From positions 62,001 through 126,000 of the forward strand of contig JAEWWT010000027.1 in NCBI GenBank assembly GCA_023396225.1: DNA of 64,000 nt, read 5' to 3'. Under the pieces are notes generated by a model. That model saw only the letters and a program-made list of their open reading frames with translations. It ran no database searches and was not told the origin of the DNA. Both the position numbers and the translations under genes were made by a program. Of the stretch, positions 1-8,116 are shown piece after piece. Position 1 is the stretch's first letter, and each line of letters starts with the position of its first letter. Source of the stretch: Bacillota bacterium. Lineage in GTDB: Bacteria; Bacillota; Clostridia; Oscillospirales; Ruminococcaceae.

Positions 1-233
1 TCTCTTGCAATATCAAGAAAGGGATAATTTTCTGCAATAACTCCTTTGGAAGGGGACGCTTTCTTGCACTCGCAGATAAAAGAAATATCATCACCTGAAA
101 GAGCTTTTTCAAACGCAAAGTCCCCTTTAGGGAGGGAATATGCCAAGCTTTTGATTTCGCTTAGCGAAGTAGTTTCTTTTGCTTTTTTTACACGTTTGGC
201 TGTGTTCTGCGCTATTTTATCGAGGATTGTCAT
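1..233 (-). CDS. trpC: Indole-3-glycerol phosphate synthase, 5' part (runs off left edge)
   Basis: This is the beginning of TrpC, which cyclises carboxyphenylamino-deoxyribulose phosphate to indole-3-glycerol phosphate in tryptophan synthesis. About 77 residues are visible. They end in the family's loop FICECKKASPSKGVI, which contains the CKKASPSKG stretch with the conserved lysine. The ATG at 233 lies nine bases after the trpD stop, so it is the fourth gene of the trpE-G-D-C operon and should share its T-box control. The family is usually about 260 residues, so most of the gene lies outside the window. Confidence 0.9.
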   Translation of the reverse strand, partial: MTILDKIAQNTAKRVKKAKETTSLSEIKSLAYSLPKGDFAFEKALSGDDISFICECKKASPSKGVIAENYPFLDIAR

Positions 234-242
234 TCTATCACC

Positions 243-1259
243 TCACTTATTTGAGATTTCAATCAGCTTTTCAAGTGTCTGCATTGCTTTGCCAGAATCA
301 ATTAATTCCTCAGCAAGCTTTATGCCGTCAGAAATTGAGTCCGCCTTTTCTCCCAAATGAAGTGCGGCACCAGCGTTGAGCAGAACAGCATTTCTTCTGT
401 GTCCCTTCTCACCGCTTAAAATAGCTCTGGTTATCTTTGCGTTTTCAGCAGGAGCACCTCCAAGCAGGTCTTCATGTGTACATCTTTCAAAGCCAAACTG
501 TTCAGGTGTGATTTCATAAGTCTTTACCCAGCCGTCAGAAAACTCTGAAACAGTTGTAGGAGCACACAAGGATATTTCATCAAGCTTATCCTGACCGTAA
601 ACTACCATGCCTTTGCGGACACCAAGCTTCATCAGAACTTGTGCAAGAGGAACAGCAAGGGAACTGTCATAAACGCCGAGCAGCTGTCTCTTTGGACTTG
701 CAGGATTGGTAAGAGGACCAAGAATATTGAACACCGTCCTGATTCCAAGCTCTTTTCTTATCATGCCTACATACTTCATTGAGGTGTGATATTTTTGAGC
801 GAAGAGAAAGCAAAAGCCCACTTTATCAAGCAATTCAAGGCATTTTTCAGGTTCAAGGTTAATGTTTACACCAAGTGCCTCAAGGCAGTCTGCTGTGCCG
901 CAGTCAGATGAAGCCGCACGATTGCCATGCTTTGCAACTTTTATTCCTGCTGAAGCTGAAATCAATGCGGTTGTAGTGGAGATGTTGAAGCTATGTGCTC
1001 CGTCACCGCCTGTTCCGACAATGTCCATAAGGTCAAGATTATTTTCAAGCTTTGTTGCCTTGTCACGCATTGCCGCTGCGCATCCTGTTATTTCTTCAAT
1101 AGTTTCGGATTTGGTGCTTTTGGTTGATAATGCAGCAAGGAAAGCAGCATTTTGAGTAGGAGTTGTTTCTCCGCTCATAATTTCTGTAATAACAGTATAA
1201 GCCTCGTTATATGACAGATCCTGCTTATCAACGATTTTTACAATTGCATCTTTAATCAT
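243..1259 (-). CDS. trpD: Anthranilate phosphoribosyltransferase
   Basis: TrpD transfers the phosphoribosyl group of PRPP to anthranilate, the second step of the tryptophan branch. The 338-residue product is full length. It shows the glycine-rich PRPP loop DIVGTGGDGAHSFNIST near residues 79-95, KHGNRAASSDCGTADCLEALG shortly after, and FNILGPLTNPA in the middle, all typical of the family. Its ATG overlaps the trpG stop by four bases (ATGA), which indicates translational coupling. trpC follows nine bases downstream. Confidence 0.96.
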   Translation of the reverse strand: MIKDAIVKIVDKQDLSYNEAYTVITEIMSGETTPTQNAAFLAALSTKSTKSETIEEITGCAAAMRDKATKLENNLDLMDIVGTGGDGAHSFNISTTTALISASAGIKVAKHGNRAASSDCGTADCLEALGVNINLEPEKCLELLDKVGFCFLFAQKYHTSMKYVGMIRKELGIRTVFNILGPLTNPASPKRQLLGVYDSSLAVPLAQVLMKLGVRKGMVVYGQDKLDEISLCAPTTVSEFSDGWVKTYEITPEQFGFERCTHEDLLGGAPAENAKITRAILSGEKGHRRNAVLLNAGAALHLGEKADSISDGIKLAEELIDSGKAMQTLEKLIEISNK

Positions 1260-1837
1260 GTCATAACCTCCTTAAAGTCAATATAGTTTTTTAAGATTTG
1301 TCTGCCGCAGGGTGTAAGAATGGATTCTGGATGAAACTGCACTCCGAATATCGGGAAATCCTTGTGCTGTACCGCCATGACTTCTCCATCATCAGTTACT
1401 GCCGTAACTGTAAGACAATCAGGCAAGCTTTCAGGATCTGCCGCAAGGGAATGGTATCTTGCAACAGGGGCTGTAAGCGGTATATTTCTGAAAATCTGAC
1501 ATTCGTTTTTAAATTGTACCGTTGACTGCTTTCCATGCATAAGCTGTTTTGCATATGTGATTTTTGCACCATAAGCCGCACAAATTGCCTGATGTCCAAG
1601 ACAAACACCTAATGTAGGAATACGCTTTGACAGAGTTTTTGCAATCTCAATAATGATTCCGGCATTTTCAGGATAACCAGGACCAGGCGACAGAATGATT
1701 TTTTCGGGGTTAAGTTTTTCTATTTCTGCAATAGTCATCTCATCATTCCGTATCACCATTATGTCAGGATTTATTTCGCCAACAAGCTGATAAAGATTGT
1801 AGGAAAAGCTGTCATAATTATCAACAAGTAAAATCAT
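1256..1837 (-). CDS. trpG: Anthranilate synthase component II (glutamine amidotransferase)
   Basis: TrpG supplies ammonia from glutamine to TrpE; in many clostridia the same subunit also serves aminodeoxychorismate synthase. The 193-residue product is a class I amidotransferase, beginning MILLVDNYDSFSYNLYQ, with the nucleophile motif GVCLGHQAICAAYG and the C-terminal FGVQFHPES catalytic histidine/glutamate pair. A longer open frame starts at 1897, but the conserved family start is the ATG at 1837, which overlaps the trpE stop by four bases. The gene is coupled to trpE upstream and trpD downstream. Confidence 0.95.
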   Translation of the reverse strand: MILLVDNYDSFSYNLYQLVGEINPDIMVIRNDEMTIAEIEKLNPEKIILSPGPGYPENAGIIIEIAKTLSKRIPTLGVCLGHQAICAAYGAKITYAKQLMHGKQSTVQFKNECQIFRNIPLTAPVARYHSLAADPESLPDCLTVTAVTDDGEVMAVQHKDFPIFGVQFHPESILTPCGRQILKNYIDFKEVMT

Positions 1838-3300
1838 AAGTCTGCCTCCTCTGCCATTCTGAGAGCATTGATAACTGCCGCCGCTTTGTTGATACATTCC
1901 TGATATTCTTTTTCAGGAACGGAATCCGCAACAATTCCTGCACCGCTTCTTACAAAAACCTTGCCATTCTTTTTATAAGCAATTCTGATTGCAATGCAGG
2001 TATCAAGATTTCCTGTAAAATCTATATATCCTATTGCACCGCCATAAATTCCTCTTTTGTTTTTTTCAAGTTCTGCAATAAGCTGACATGCTCTAATTTT
2101 CGGTGCACCTGATAGTGTTCCTGCAGGAAGCACAGCACTAACGGCATCAAGTGCATCAAACTCATCCTTGATTTCTCCTCTTACCGTTGAGCCTATGTGC
2201 ATAACATGAGAGAAACGTTCAATACTGTGCAGGGTTTCAACCTCAACCGAACCAAATCTGCTGATTTTGCCAAGGTCATTTCTGCCCAAATCAACAAGCA
2301 TATTATGTTCGGCAAGCTCTTTTTCGTCGTTGAGAAGATCAGCTTCAAGCGCTTTATCCTCTGCTTCGGTTTTTCCTCTCGGTCTGGTGCCTGCAAGAGG
2401 AAATGTATGCAGTATCCCGTTTCGGAGATTTACAAGCGTTTCAGGGGAAGCACCTGCAACTTCAACGTCAGTTCCTGAAAAATAGAACATATAAGGGGAT
2501 GGATTAGATGTTCGCAGTATGCGGTAAGTATTCAGCAGACTTCCCTCAAAAGGGGCACTGAGGCGGTTTGACAGGACAATCTGGAAGATGTCACCTTCAT
2601 GGATATGATCTTTTGCCTTTTCGACCATTTCGCAGAATTCATTCTTTTCAAATAGAGAGGTAATTTCACCCGTAAGATGGCCGCTGGACTCATTTTTCTT
2701 TTCTCCATGCCGGAGCAGGTCTGCAAGCTTATTCAGTTCATACACAGCCATGTTGTAATTTGTCTCAGGATCATCAAGCGGTATATTTACAATGAGAATA
2801 ATCTTCTGCCTGAAGTTATCAAAAGCAATGACTTTATCAAACAGTTTAAGGTCAACGTCCTTGAAATTCTCCTCATCATGATTATCATAACGAACAGAAG
2901 GCTCGCTGTATCCAAGAAAATCAAATGAGAAATATCCTACCAGACCACCTGTGAATGACGGGAGATAGTCAAATGCAGGGCTTTTATACTCTGACAAAAT
3001 CTGACGCAGCTGCTCTGACGGGTTTTCTGTTTCAATGTGAATATTCCCTATTTTCATTTGATTTCCCAAGCAGGTTATTTCAAGCTTTGGGTCAAACCCC
3101 AGAAATGTATACCGCCCCCATTTTTCATTTTCTGCAACTGACTCCAGCATATAGCAGTGCGTTGATACGTTTTTCAGTATCTTAAGTGCTTCAATGGGCG
3201 TACAGACATCTGAAAGAATTTCGCAGCTTACAGGAAGTATGTCATACTTCTGTGTGTCAGCAATTTTTTTTACTGTGTTAAGATCGGGTGAATAAGTCAT
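1834..3300 (-). CDS. trpE: Anthranilate synthase component I
   Basis: TrpE converts chorismate to anthranilate with ammonia delivered by TrpG, and is the committed, feedback-inhibited step. The 488-residue product has the usual length. Visible chorismate-binding motifs include VAGASPETLVNLRNG, FPLAGTRPRGKT, LVDLGRNDLGKI, PAGTLSGAPKIRA and the C-terminal RSGAGIVADS. An ATG with AGAAAGGA about 13 bases upstream sets the start. It is the first gene of the operon; transcription must pass the T-box terminator and a second hairpin before reaching it. Confidence 0.96.
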   Translation of the reverse strand: MTYSPDLNTVKKIADTQKYDILPVSCEILSDVCTPIEALKILKNVSTHCYMLESVAENEKWGRYTFLGFDPKLEITCLGNQMKIGNIHIETENPSEQLRQILSEYKSPAFDYLPSFTGGLVGYFSFDFLGYSEPSVRYDNHDEENFKDVDLKLFDKVIAFDNFRQKIILIVNIPLDDPETNYNMAVYELNKLADLLRHGEKKNESSGHLTGEITSLFEKNEFCEMVEKAKDHIHEGDIFQIVLSNRLSAPFEGSLLNTYRILRTSNPSPYMFYFSGTDVEVAGASPETLVNLRNGILHTFPLAGTRPRGKTEAEDKALEADLLNDEKELAEHNMLVDLGRNDLGKISRFGSVEVETLHSIERFSHVMHIGSTVRGEIKDEFDALDAVSAVLPAGTLSGAPKIRACQLIAELEKNKRGIYGGAIGYIDFTGNLDTCIAIRIAYKKNGKVFVRSGAGIVADSVPEKEYQECINKAAAVINALRMAEEADL

Positions 3301-3330
3301 AAAAATCTCAATTCCTTTCTGCTAATTGTC

Positions 3331-3368
3331 AAAAAAATAAGCTCCTCTAACATCTGCCAAAGGAGCTT
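3331..3368 (-). terminator. Second intrinsic-terminator-like hairpin in the trp leader
   Basis: On the minus strand an 8-bp stem AAGCTCCT/AGGAGCTT closes a 14-base loop and is followed by ATTTTTTTG, so it has the form of a factor-independent terminator. It lies between the T-box terminator and the trpE ribosome binding site, where a single T-box riboswitch would not need it. Confidence 0.7.
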
Positions 3369-3370
3369 AT

Positions 3371-3660
3371 AAAACAAAAGCGTCCTTGACAGACTAATAC
3401 ATCTGTCAAGGACGAATAATATTTATCCGTGGTACCACCTTGATTCACAGCCGATAAACAGCTATGCACTTAGCAGGATACAAACATATCCCCGACAACT
3501 AACGCATGCCAACTCGTCACAGAATACTTTGCACTAAATAGCAGTACATTTGACTGTGCCCTCAGCGGTCCATTTGATAATTTGTTTTTTACCCGACTCT
3601 CAGCAACACGGGCTCTCTGTAAAAGCATCATTATCGTTATCTCCGCCTCAACGGTTTTAT
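3371..3660 (-). promoter_or_regulatory. T-box riboswitch leader of the trp operon (Trp specificity)
   Basis: The minus strand carries the conserved T-box sequence AAGGTGGTACCACGG (3427-3441), whose first bases can pair with CGTCCTT to form the antiterminator. The alternative terminator is a 13-bp stem (3381-3414) followed by CTTTTGTTTT. Upstream are typical stem I elements: an AGAGAGCC stretch, GCTGAGAG, and a specifier region in which TGG (3570-3572) is followed by A, matching the tryptophan codon. Uncharged tRNA-Trp would therefore open transcription into trpEGDC. Specifier assignment is from position in the sequence, not from a computed fold. Confidence 0.92.
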
Positions 3661-3676
3661 ATTTAATTGTTTACAT

Positions 3677-3705
3677 AATATAACATGGAAATTATAATTT
3701 GTCAA
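3677..3705 (-). promoter_or_regulatory. Vegetative promoter of the trp operon
   Basis: The minus strand shows -35 TTGACA (3700-3705), a 17-base spacer and -10 TATATT (3677-3682), directly before the T-box leader. It is a near-consensus sigma-A promoter, so the leader attenuation is probably the main control. Confidence 0.85.
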
Positions 3706-3740
3706 CTACTTTTTAAAAATATTTTTTAACAGGGACATTT

Positions 3741-4130
3741 CTAGGTTATTGTCATGACAGCATTTTCATAATCAGAACACTTTCTGACTTTAAAATATTT
3801 GCTGAATTCCAGTGTCCACATGTCCATTTCTTCTTCAATGTCATTCTGTTTATAATCATTCAGTATAAAAACAACATAATTGCACGTAGTCTTTGACATT
3901 TCAGGCAGGAGAAAAGAAAATCCCCATTCGACATCTCTTTTATCATCCTCAAAGCCGCTTCTTGCGTCAACAATAAAATTACTGCCCCTATTATCTCTAA
4001 GCATATTAAGTGCAAATGTTGTCGGGTTACGGTAATCATCAAGGATAGCACGCTTTTTCCATGTAAGTAAAACTATATTATCCTTTTCAATATATATTAC
4101 ATCAGCAAATTCTGAGTGAAATTCTTTCAT
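3741..4130 (-). CDS. Hypothetical protein, 129 aa
   Basis: I do not recognise this family with certainty. The 129-residue product looks soluble, with no signal peptide or membrane segment. It alternates predicted strands and helices (VIYIEKDNIVLLTWKKRA, NFIVDARSGFED, TTCNYVVFILND), loosely like small STAS/SpoIIAA-type folds; that resemblance is an impression only. It sits 27 bases downstream of the DUF2461 gene on the same strand and may be co-transcribed with it. No clear terminator is visible between it and the trp promoter region, which points the same way. Confidence 0.7.
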   Translation of the reverse strand: MKEFHSEFADVIYIEKDNIVLLTWKKRAILDDYRNPTTFALNMLRDNRGSNFIVDARSGFEDDKRDVEWGFSFLLPEMSKTTCNYVVFILNDYKQNDIEEEMDMWTLEFSKYFKVRKCSDYENAVMTIT

Positions 4131-4157
4131 AAAATAGCTCCCGTCAAATTTAAAATA

Positions 4158-4832
4158 TTACCGCTCTGGCATTTTAAAATCTTTGAGCGCTGTATTAAGA
4201 TAATTATTGAATGGCTGCATAGCGGTGAATACTTCTGTTGCTTTGACGATAAAATCCTTATCCAGAAGTTCGTTATCTGAAACAGGGTATTCAACATACC
4301 AGCTTTTATTTTTAAGATATTCTGCTTGTGGGTGGGATACATCATATCCGGCAGGGACTTTTTTCAATGCGGTTCCTTTTACCTCAAAATACTTTGTGAA
4401 TTCAGGAGCAGAAATAACCTTTTCAAATTCTTTGCCGTTGTTAGTTATATAATCACGCACCATTGCGGTTGCGTCCTTGAACATATCTGCAAATAATCCT
4501 CCGCCGATAAAAGAGTTGTTGCCCGGCTTTATCATAATAAAATAGCCAACAGGTATTGGAAGCTTGCCGGCAGATGAAATATGAGCACGAAATGAAGGGT
4601 TATAAGGGGACTTGTCATTGCTGAATCGAGTATCCCTGACCAGTTTAAAAGTAAGCTCCTTTGGTATGCAGTGTAAAATGCTCGAATCCGTTTCTCCAAT
4701 TGAGATTATCAGGCTTTGGATAAGTTCAAGAAACCTTTCGTTTACAGTTTGGTGTTCTTTTTTATGGGAGTGGTACCATTCGCGGTTGTTATTTTCCTGC
4801 AATGCATTGAGATAATTTAATATGCTTTCCAT
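4158..4832 (-). CDS. DUF2461 family protein
   Basis: The 224-residue product matches the DUF2461/TIGR02453 family: NNREWYHSHKKEH near the N-terminus, DTRFSNDKSPYNPSFRAH in the middle, and GGGLFADMFKDATAMVRDYI later. The molecular function of the family is not established. Two in-frame ATGs four codons apart (4844 and 4832) are available. The first abuts the AGAAAGGA binding site too closely, so I prefer 4832. A structured hairpin element lies immediately upstream, ending at the ribosome binding site. The downstream hypothetical gene is 27 bases away. Confidence 0.85.
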   Translation of the reverse strand: MESILNYLNALQENNNREWYHSHKKEHQTVNERFLELIQSLIISIGETDSSILHCIPKELTFKLVRDTRFSNDKSPYNPSFRAHISSAGKLPIPVGYFIMIKPGNNSFIGGGLFADMFKDATAMVRDYITNNGKEFEKVISAPEFTKYFEVKGTALKKVPAGYDVSHPQAEYLKNKSWYVEYPVSDNELLDKDFIVKATEVFTAMQPFNNYLNTALKDFKMPER

Positions 4833-4844
4833 TTTAATAACCAT

Positions 4845-4940
4845 TCCTTTCTGCTATTTATTCCGGTTTTGCGGAGCAAAATTCCTGCTTTCGTATTTGC
4901 AGAAAGGAATAAATAGCCGCGTGAAAAGTATTTTTCACGC
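4845..4940 (-). repeat. Structured multi-hairpin element, copy A, ending at a ribosome binding site
   Basis: On the minus strand a 9-bp hairpin GCGTGAAAA/TTTTCACGC with loop ATAC is followed by a perfect 12-bp stem, GCTATTTATTCC with GGAATAAATAGC (arms 4906-4917 and 4853-4864). That stem encloses two small hairpins, TTTCTGC/GCAGGAA and TTTTGC-TCC-GCAAAA. AGAAAGGA (4845-4852) follows immediately and serves the DUF2461 gene. Three more copies with the same architecture occur in this window at 44140, 46528 and 56800. Confidence 0.75.
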
Positions 4941-5002
4941 TACGTCTCCTTTTGTTTGTGTTTATATACTATAAACTTGTAGTTGTTTAAAATTGAAAAC
5001 AG

Positions 5003-5536
5003 TTAGATATTTTGTCCGAAAGAATTATACCATGTCCGTTGTTCAAATGGTAGTTTTCTTACTGGTTTTGTTTCCTCAGCGGCAATTCCTACCGGGAGGA
5101 ACGCCACAAGATTATATTCATCTGGCACATTCAGTATCTGTGCCATCTGATATCCTATTCTGTCTGTGTCAGTAATATGCCCCTCAATCCAACAGCTTTT
5201 ATAGCCCAGTTCTTCTATTGCAAGAAGCATATTTTCAATTGCGGCAGAATAATCCTGAACTGAAAAGCACTTGTCTCTGTAGGCAAAAATTCTCTTAGTC
5301 AGCACGCATATCATTGCTGGTGCAGTTTCACCGATAGGCGGCTGAATAACTGCGTGAAGCCTTTCAAGTGTACTAGTATCATCCACAGCAATAAATGAGG
5401 TTGTCTGCTTGTTGCAGCCCGAAGGAGCGTCGACACCAGCCTGTAAAATTTGTATCAAATGGTCTTTCGGTATAGGGGTGTCAAGATACTTTCCACGGTA
5501 GCTTCTTCTGTTTTTTATTGTTTCTATTGCGTTCAT
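5003..5536 (-). CDS. Nitroreductase family protein
   Basis: The 177-residue product is a small FMN-dependent nitroreductase-like oxidoreductase. It begins NAIETIKNRRSYRGKYLD, the family's N-terminal RRSxR motif that contacts FMN phosphate, followed by GVDAPSGCNKQTTSF, and has CWIEGHITD and YNLVAFLPVGIAAEE in the C-terminal half. The physiological substrate cannot be told from sequence. The ATG at 5536 has GAAAGGA eight bases upstream. It appears monocistronic, between the DUF2461 pair and a broken DUF5131 gene. Confidence 0.88.
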   Translation of the reverse strand: MNAIETIKNRRSYRGKYLDTPIPKDHLIQILQAGVDAPSGCNKQTTSFIAVDDTSTLERLHAVIQPPIGETAPAMICVLTKRIFAYRDKCFSVQDYSAAIENMLLAIEELGYKSCWIEGHITDTDRIGYQMAQILNVPDEYNLVAFLPVGIAAEETKPVRKLPFEQRTWYNSFGQNI

Positions 5537-5609
5537 ATGTAATCCTTTCGCTAAAGTATTGTATTTCTGGTCAAAGTCCTGTTTATATTATTCTGTTATA
5601 AAATTAAAG

Positions 5610-6325
5610 TCATTTTATGTAATAATTAATACCTGAAGTTTTTGCCTGACTGCATAACTGATATACATTGAGTGTATATTCACTACCGTCCTTGATAAAA
5701 TGTGTTCCGCACTGCCTGAATTCAAAATTAACCTGGTTAGCTATACATTGTTCCCGTATTTTCAGCGCCCAGTTATAGTTAAAAGGGCGGGCAAGCTTAT
5801 CTGACTCTCCGCCAACAACAACAAGCTCAATATCATCTAAAAAGCCATTGAGATCTATTTCCTCAATCATGGGCTGGCATATTATGTTCTTATGGATAAT
5901 TGGGAGATCCTTGAAAACGGATAGTCTGTAATCTGCTCTGTCCTGATTTTCCACAGTACAGCCAACGGTAACATTTTCATAACCATTTCCCAATCCTCAG
6001 GGATACAATTCATGAAACGTTCAATTCGCTTGGTAAGGAAAATGAAATGCAAATCAGAGCGTTCACTTATCATCTTCCAGCATTCATCCCGCCATTCATC
6101 AGCATCTTCAATAAGAAAGTCAGTAGAAAAGCAGAGATAAACTGTTTGCCCAGACTTCATTTTGTATGCACCTGACTTAAGCTTTGCAATGGGTGCATAG
6201 AAATTATCAGTTTTTACGACATTATTTGTATCAATGCCTCGTTTAAGATCACCTTTATGTATATAACAATATTTACAGCCCTCACTATATTTATGACATC
6301 CGCGCCAAGGTTTCCACATAGCCAT
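5610..6325 (-). pseudogene. DUF5131 (phage Gp37/Gp68 family) protein, frameshifted
   Basis: Two abutting frames together give one DUF5131-type protein. The first part (MAMWKPWRGCHKYSEGCKYC, then FLTKRIERFMNCIPEDW) carries the family's cysteine cluster. The second part begins GNGYENVTVGCTVENQDRAD, continues PMIEEIDL and VVVGGES, and ends near 5610. The frame is lost at GATTGGGAAATGG (5989-5991). One extra G in the GGG run would restore DWGNGYENVTVGC and a 238-residue protein of normal family length. The function of the family is unclear, although it is often found on phage and mobile DNA. Either the gene is decaying or the base is missing from the assembly. Confidence 0.85.
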
Positions 6326-6391
6326 TGTCTTTACCTCGTAATTATTTTAAACTTGCAGTCTGCTGAAAAACGGAAAGCAAAATCACTTAAA

Positions 6392-6507
6392 TTAGGGCGA
6401 TACCGCACAAAGCCTCAGGCTACGTTTCGCAGATTTGAGAAACTGCGAAAATACGTTACTGAGCCTGTTTTGAAAATCGACAGAAACGTATTGTGTGGTA
6501 TGCCTTA
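6392..6507. repeat. MITE-like repeat, copy 1 (116 bp)
   Basis: The sequence starts TTAGGGCGATACCGCACAA and ends with an imperfect inverted copy (TAAGGCATACCACACAA on the other strand). Inside are small hairpins (AGCC-TCA-GGCT; TTTCGCAG/CTGCGAAA). A second copy with the same ends and interior lies at 42638-42755. It encodes no protein, so it looks like a non-autonomous element. Its right end supplies the stop codon of the neighbouring acetyltransferase gene. Confidence 0.8.
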
Positions 6508-6948
6508 TATATCTCTCCGCAGATAAACCATGTCAACCAATTGCACACCATCTTCATACATTGGATGATCATAATTGTCTGTAAAGAAGTTCTTGAGCAG
6601 GTGAGAACGTTTAAATCCACACTTTTCATAAAATGCAAGAGCCGAAGGACAATCTCCTGTTCCAACCTGCAAAATTTTGGCTGATCCTGCACATTCCTTT
6701 GCAACAAATTCTATAAGCCTCTTACCATATCCCTGCATTTGAAATGCTGGGTCAGTTGCAATATTTTTAATTTCTAAAATGCCATCCCCCTCATCGGTGA
6801 CTACACATTCCGCTTTAACTCCGTTATCATCAAGGACAAACATTCTCCCTTTATCAAGGTAGCGGTCAATCATATCCTCCTGCTCGTCAGCCAGAAGAAG
6901 TAACTCTATATATTCTTTCTTGTTATCACATTTTTCAAATATTCTCAT
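6505..6948 (-). CDS. GNAT family N-acetyltransferase
   Basis: The 147-residue product is a single GNAT domain. The acetyl-CoA binding motif A is ATDPAFQMQGYGKRLIEFVA (Q-x-x-G-x-G/A type), followed by LQVGTGDCPSALAFYEKCGF, the motif B region common to small-molecule acetyltransferases. The substrate is unknown. Candidate starts are a TTG at 6966 and ATGs at 6954 and 6948; GAAAGGA is best spaced for 6948. The stop codon TAA lies inside the terminal repeat of the MITE-like element, so the last residues may have been altered by that insertion. Confidence 0.88.
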   Translation of the reverse strand: MRIFEKCDNKKEYIELLLLADEQEDMIDRYLDKGRMFVLDDNGVKAECVVTDEGDGILEIKNIATDPAFQMQGYGKRLIEFVAKECAGSAKILQVGTGDCPSALAFYEKCGFKRSHLLKNFFTDNYDHPMYEDGVQLVDMVYLRRDI

Positions 6949-6999
6949 TTGCATTTTTCCTTTCAAAATATTAATATGTCTCTGATATGTAATCTAATC

Positions 7000-8040
7000 T
7001 TACCATTCACATGTGGCTGCTGAATCTGTGATTTCATATTCCTTGATAACTTCCGGCCAACCGCCGCCATTAACTTCAGCCGTTTTCTTATTAACTGATA
7101 TAACATATTTATCAAGTTCCGCCACATTATTTAAACCAAAATCATTATCACAACCAACGGCACAATAATAAGTGTATATTACTTCTGTTTTAGTTTCCGT
7201 AACATCTCTATAAATAATGGTAACGTTAGAAAAATCGTAATGCGCTTCTAACAGGTCAAAATATGCCTTTATGTTTTGTTTGTTAATTTCAATTTCTGAA
7301 AGATGCTTTAAAAAAATATACCTATGTTTTACATCAAAATTATATGTTTCATAATTGCCATTGCTAAACGTTGATCTTTCTCTTCTTTCAGATACTTTAT
7401 ATTCTACAAATATATCATTTTCACCGCAAAATTCTTTGGAAAGAAAGCTGAACACATTACTTGACTTGCTATTATAAGTAGTGTTGCTTTCTTTTAATTT
7501 AGAAAAAAATCTTTCTGCTGCGTCTTTATATTCTTCGTTCTCATTAATTTCAAAATAATCATATACTTCAGGTCGTTCTTCGGTTTCTAGATTGCCGCCA
7601 AAGCTTTCTTTCTCAAAATCAAAGTAATCCAGCACAAAATTTTCAGTTTGATTTTCTCCAAATGCTAATTCAACGAGTTCTTCATTTGTGATATTTTCAA
7701 CTTCTCCACGAGTCTTGAAGAAATTTGCATCTGCTTCGGACTTCGTTTCTGTAACATTTATTGATGTCTGCAATTCAGTAACGGTTTTTTGAACAGATTC
7801 CGTTTCAGTTTCCGTTTTTGTTTCTTTATCTGATTTTGTTTCATCTATTGATGTTTGTGATTCAGTCATAGTTACTTTAGGCGTAACAGATGATATTTCT
7901 GTTTCTGAAGTTTGTACTGTTGTTTGTAATTCAGTAATATCTGTTTGTGGTTGGCTGGAATTATTGTTACATGATGATACCCCCAAAGTTCCCAACAATA
8001 AAATTCCGCAAAGCATAAGAGAACGTATCTTTTCTGTCAT
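7000..8040 (-). CDS. Putative lipoprotein, 346 aa
   Basis: I do not recognise a family. The N-terminus is a lipoprotein signal, MTEKIRSLMLCGILLLG followed by TLGVSSCNN with the lipobox cysteine, so the protein is probably anchored outside the membrane. Residues 25-110 are a low-complexity Thr/Glu/Ser linker with repeated ELQTSI/TETKSE units. The remainder is acidic and globular, ending VIKEYEITDSAATCEW. ATGs four codons apart (8052 and 8040) precede it; I use the second. It has its own promoter and lies just downstream of the pho operon terminator. Confidence 0.8.
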   Translation of the reverse strand: MTEKIRSLMLCGILLLGTLGVSSCNNNSSQPQTDITELQTTVQTSETEISSVTPKVTMTESQTSIDETKSDKETKTETETESVQKTVTELQTSINVTETKSEADANFFKTRGEVENITNEELVELAFGENQTENFVLDYFDFEKESFGGNLETEERPEVYDYFEINENEEYKDAAERFFSKLKESNTTYNSKSSNVFSFLSKEFCGENDIFVEYKVSERRERSTFSNGNYETYNFDVKHRYIFLKHLSEIEINKQNIKAYFDLLEAHYDFSNVTIIYRDVTETKTEVIYTYYCAVGCDNDFGLNNVAELDKYVISVNKKTAEVNGGGWPEVIKEYEITDSAATCEW

Positions 8041-8084
8041 AATAATTCCCATTCTTTTTTGCTAATTATTCCAATAATAAGGTT

Positions 8085-8113
8085 ATTATATCATGGGATT
8101 TATTAAATGTAAA
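8085..8113 (-). promoter_or_regulatory. Promoter of the lipoprotein gene
   Basis: The minus strand reads TTTACA (8108-8113), a 17-base spacer, then TATAAT (8085-8090) preceded by TG, an extended -10. It begins right after the pho operon terminator and so gives the lipoprotein gene separate transcription. Confidence 0.75.
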
Positions 8114-8116
8114 GGG

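Noticed and set aside
46..360. 104-codon plus-strand frame at the left edge
   Set aside because: It lies antisense to trpC and trpD, whose protein motifs are unmistakable.
3371..3441. Simple terminator only, rather than a T-box
   Set aside because: The T-box sequence AAGGTGGTACCACGG, stem I motifs and the TGG specifier are all present upstream of a tryptophan operon.
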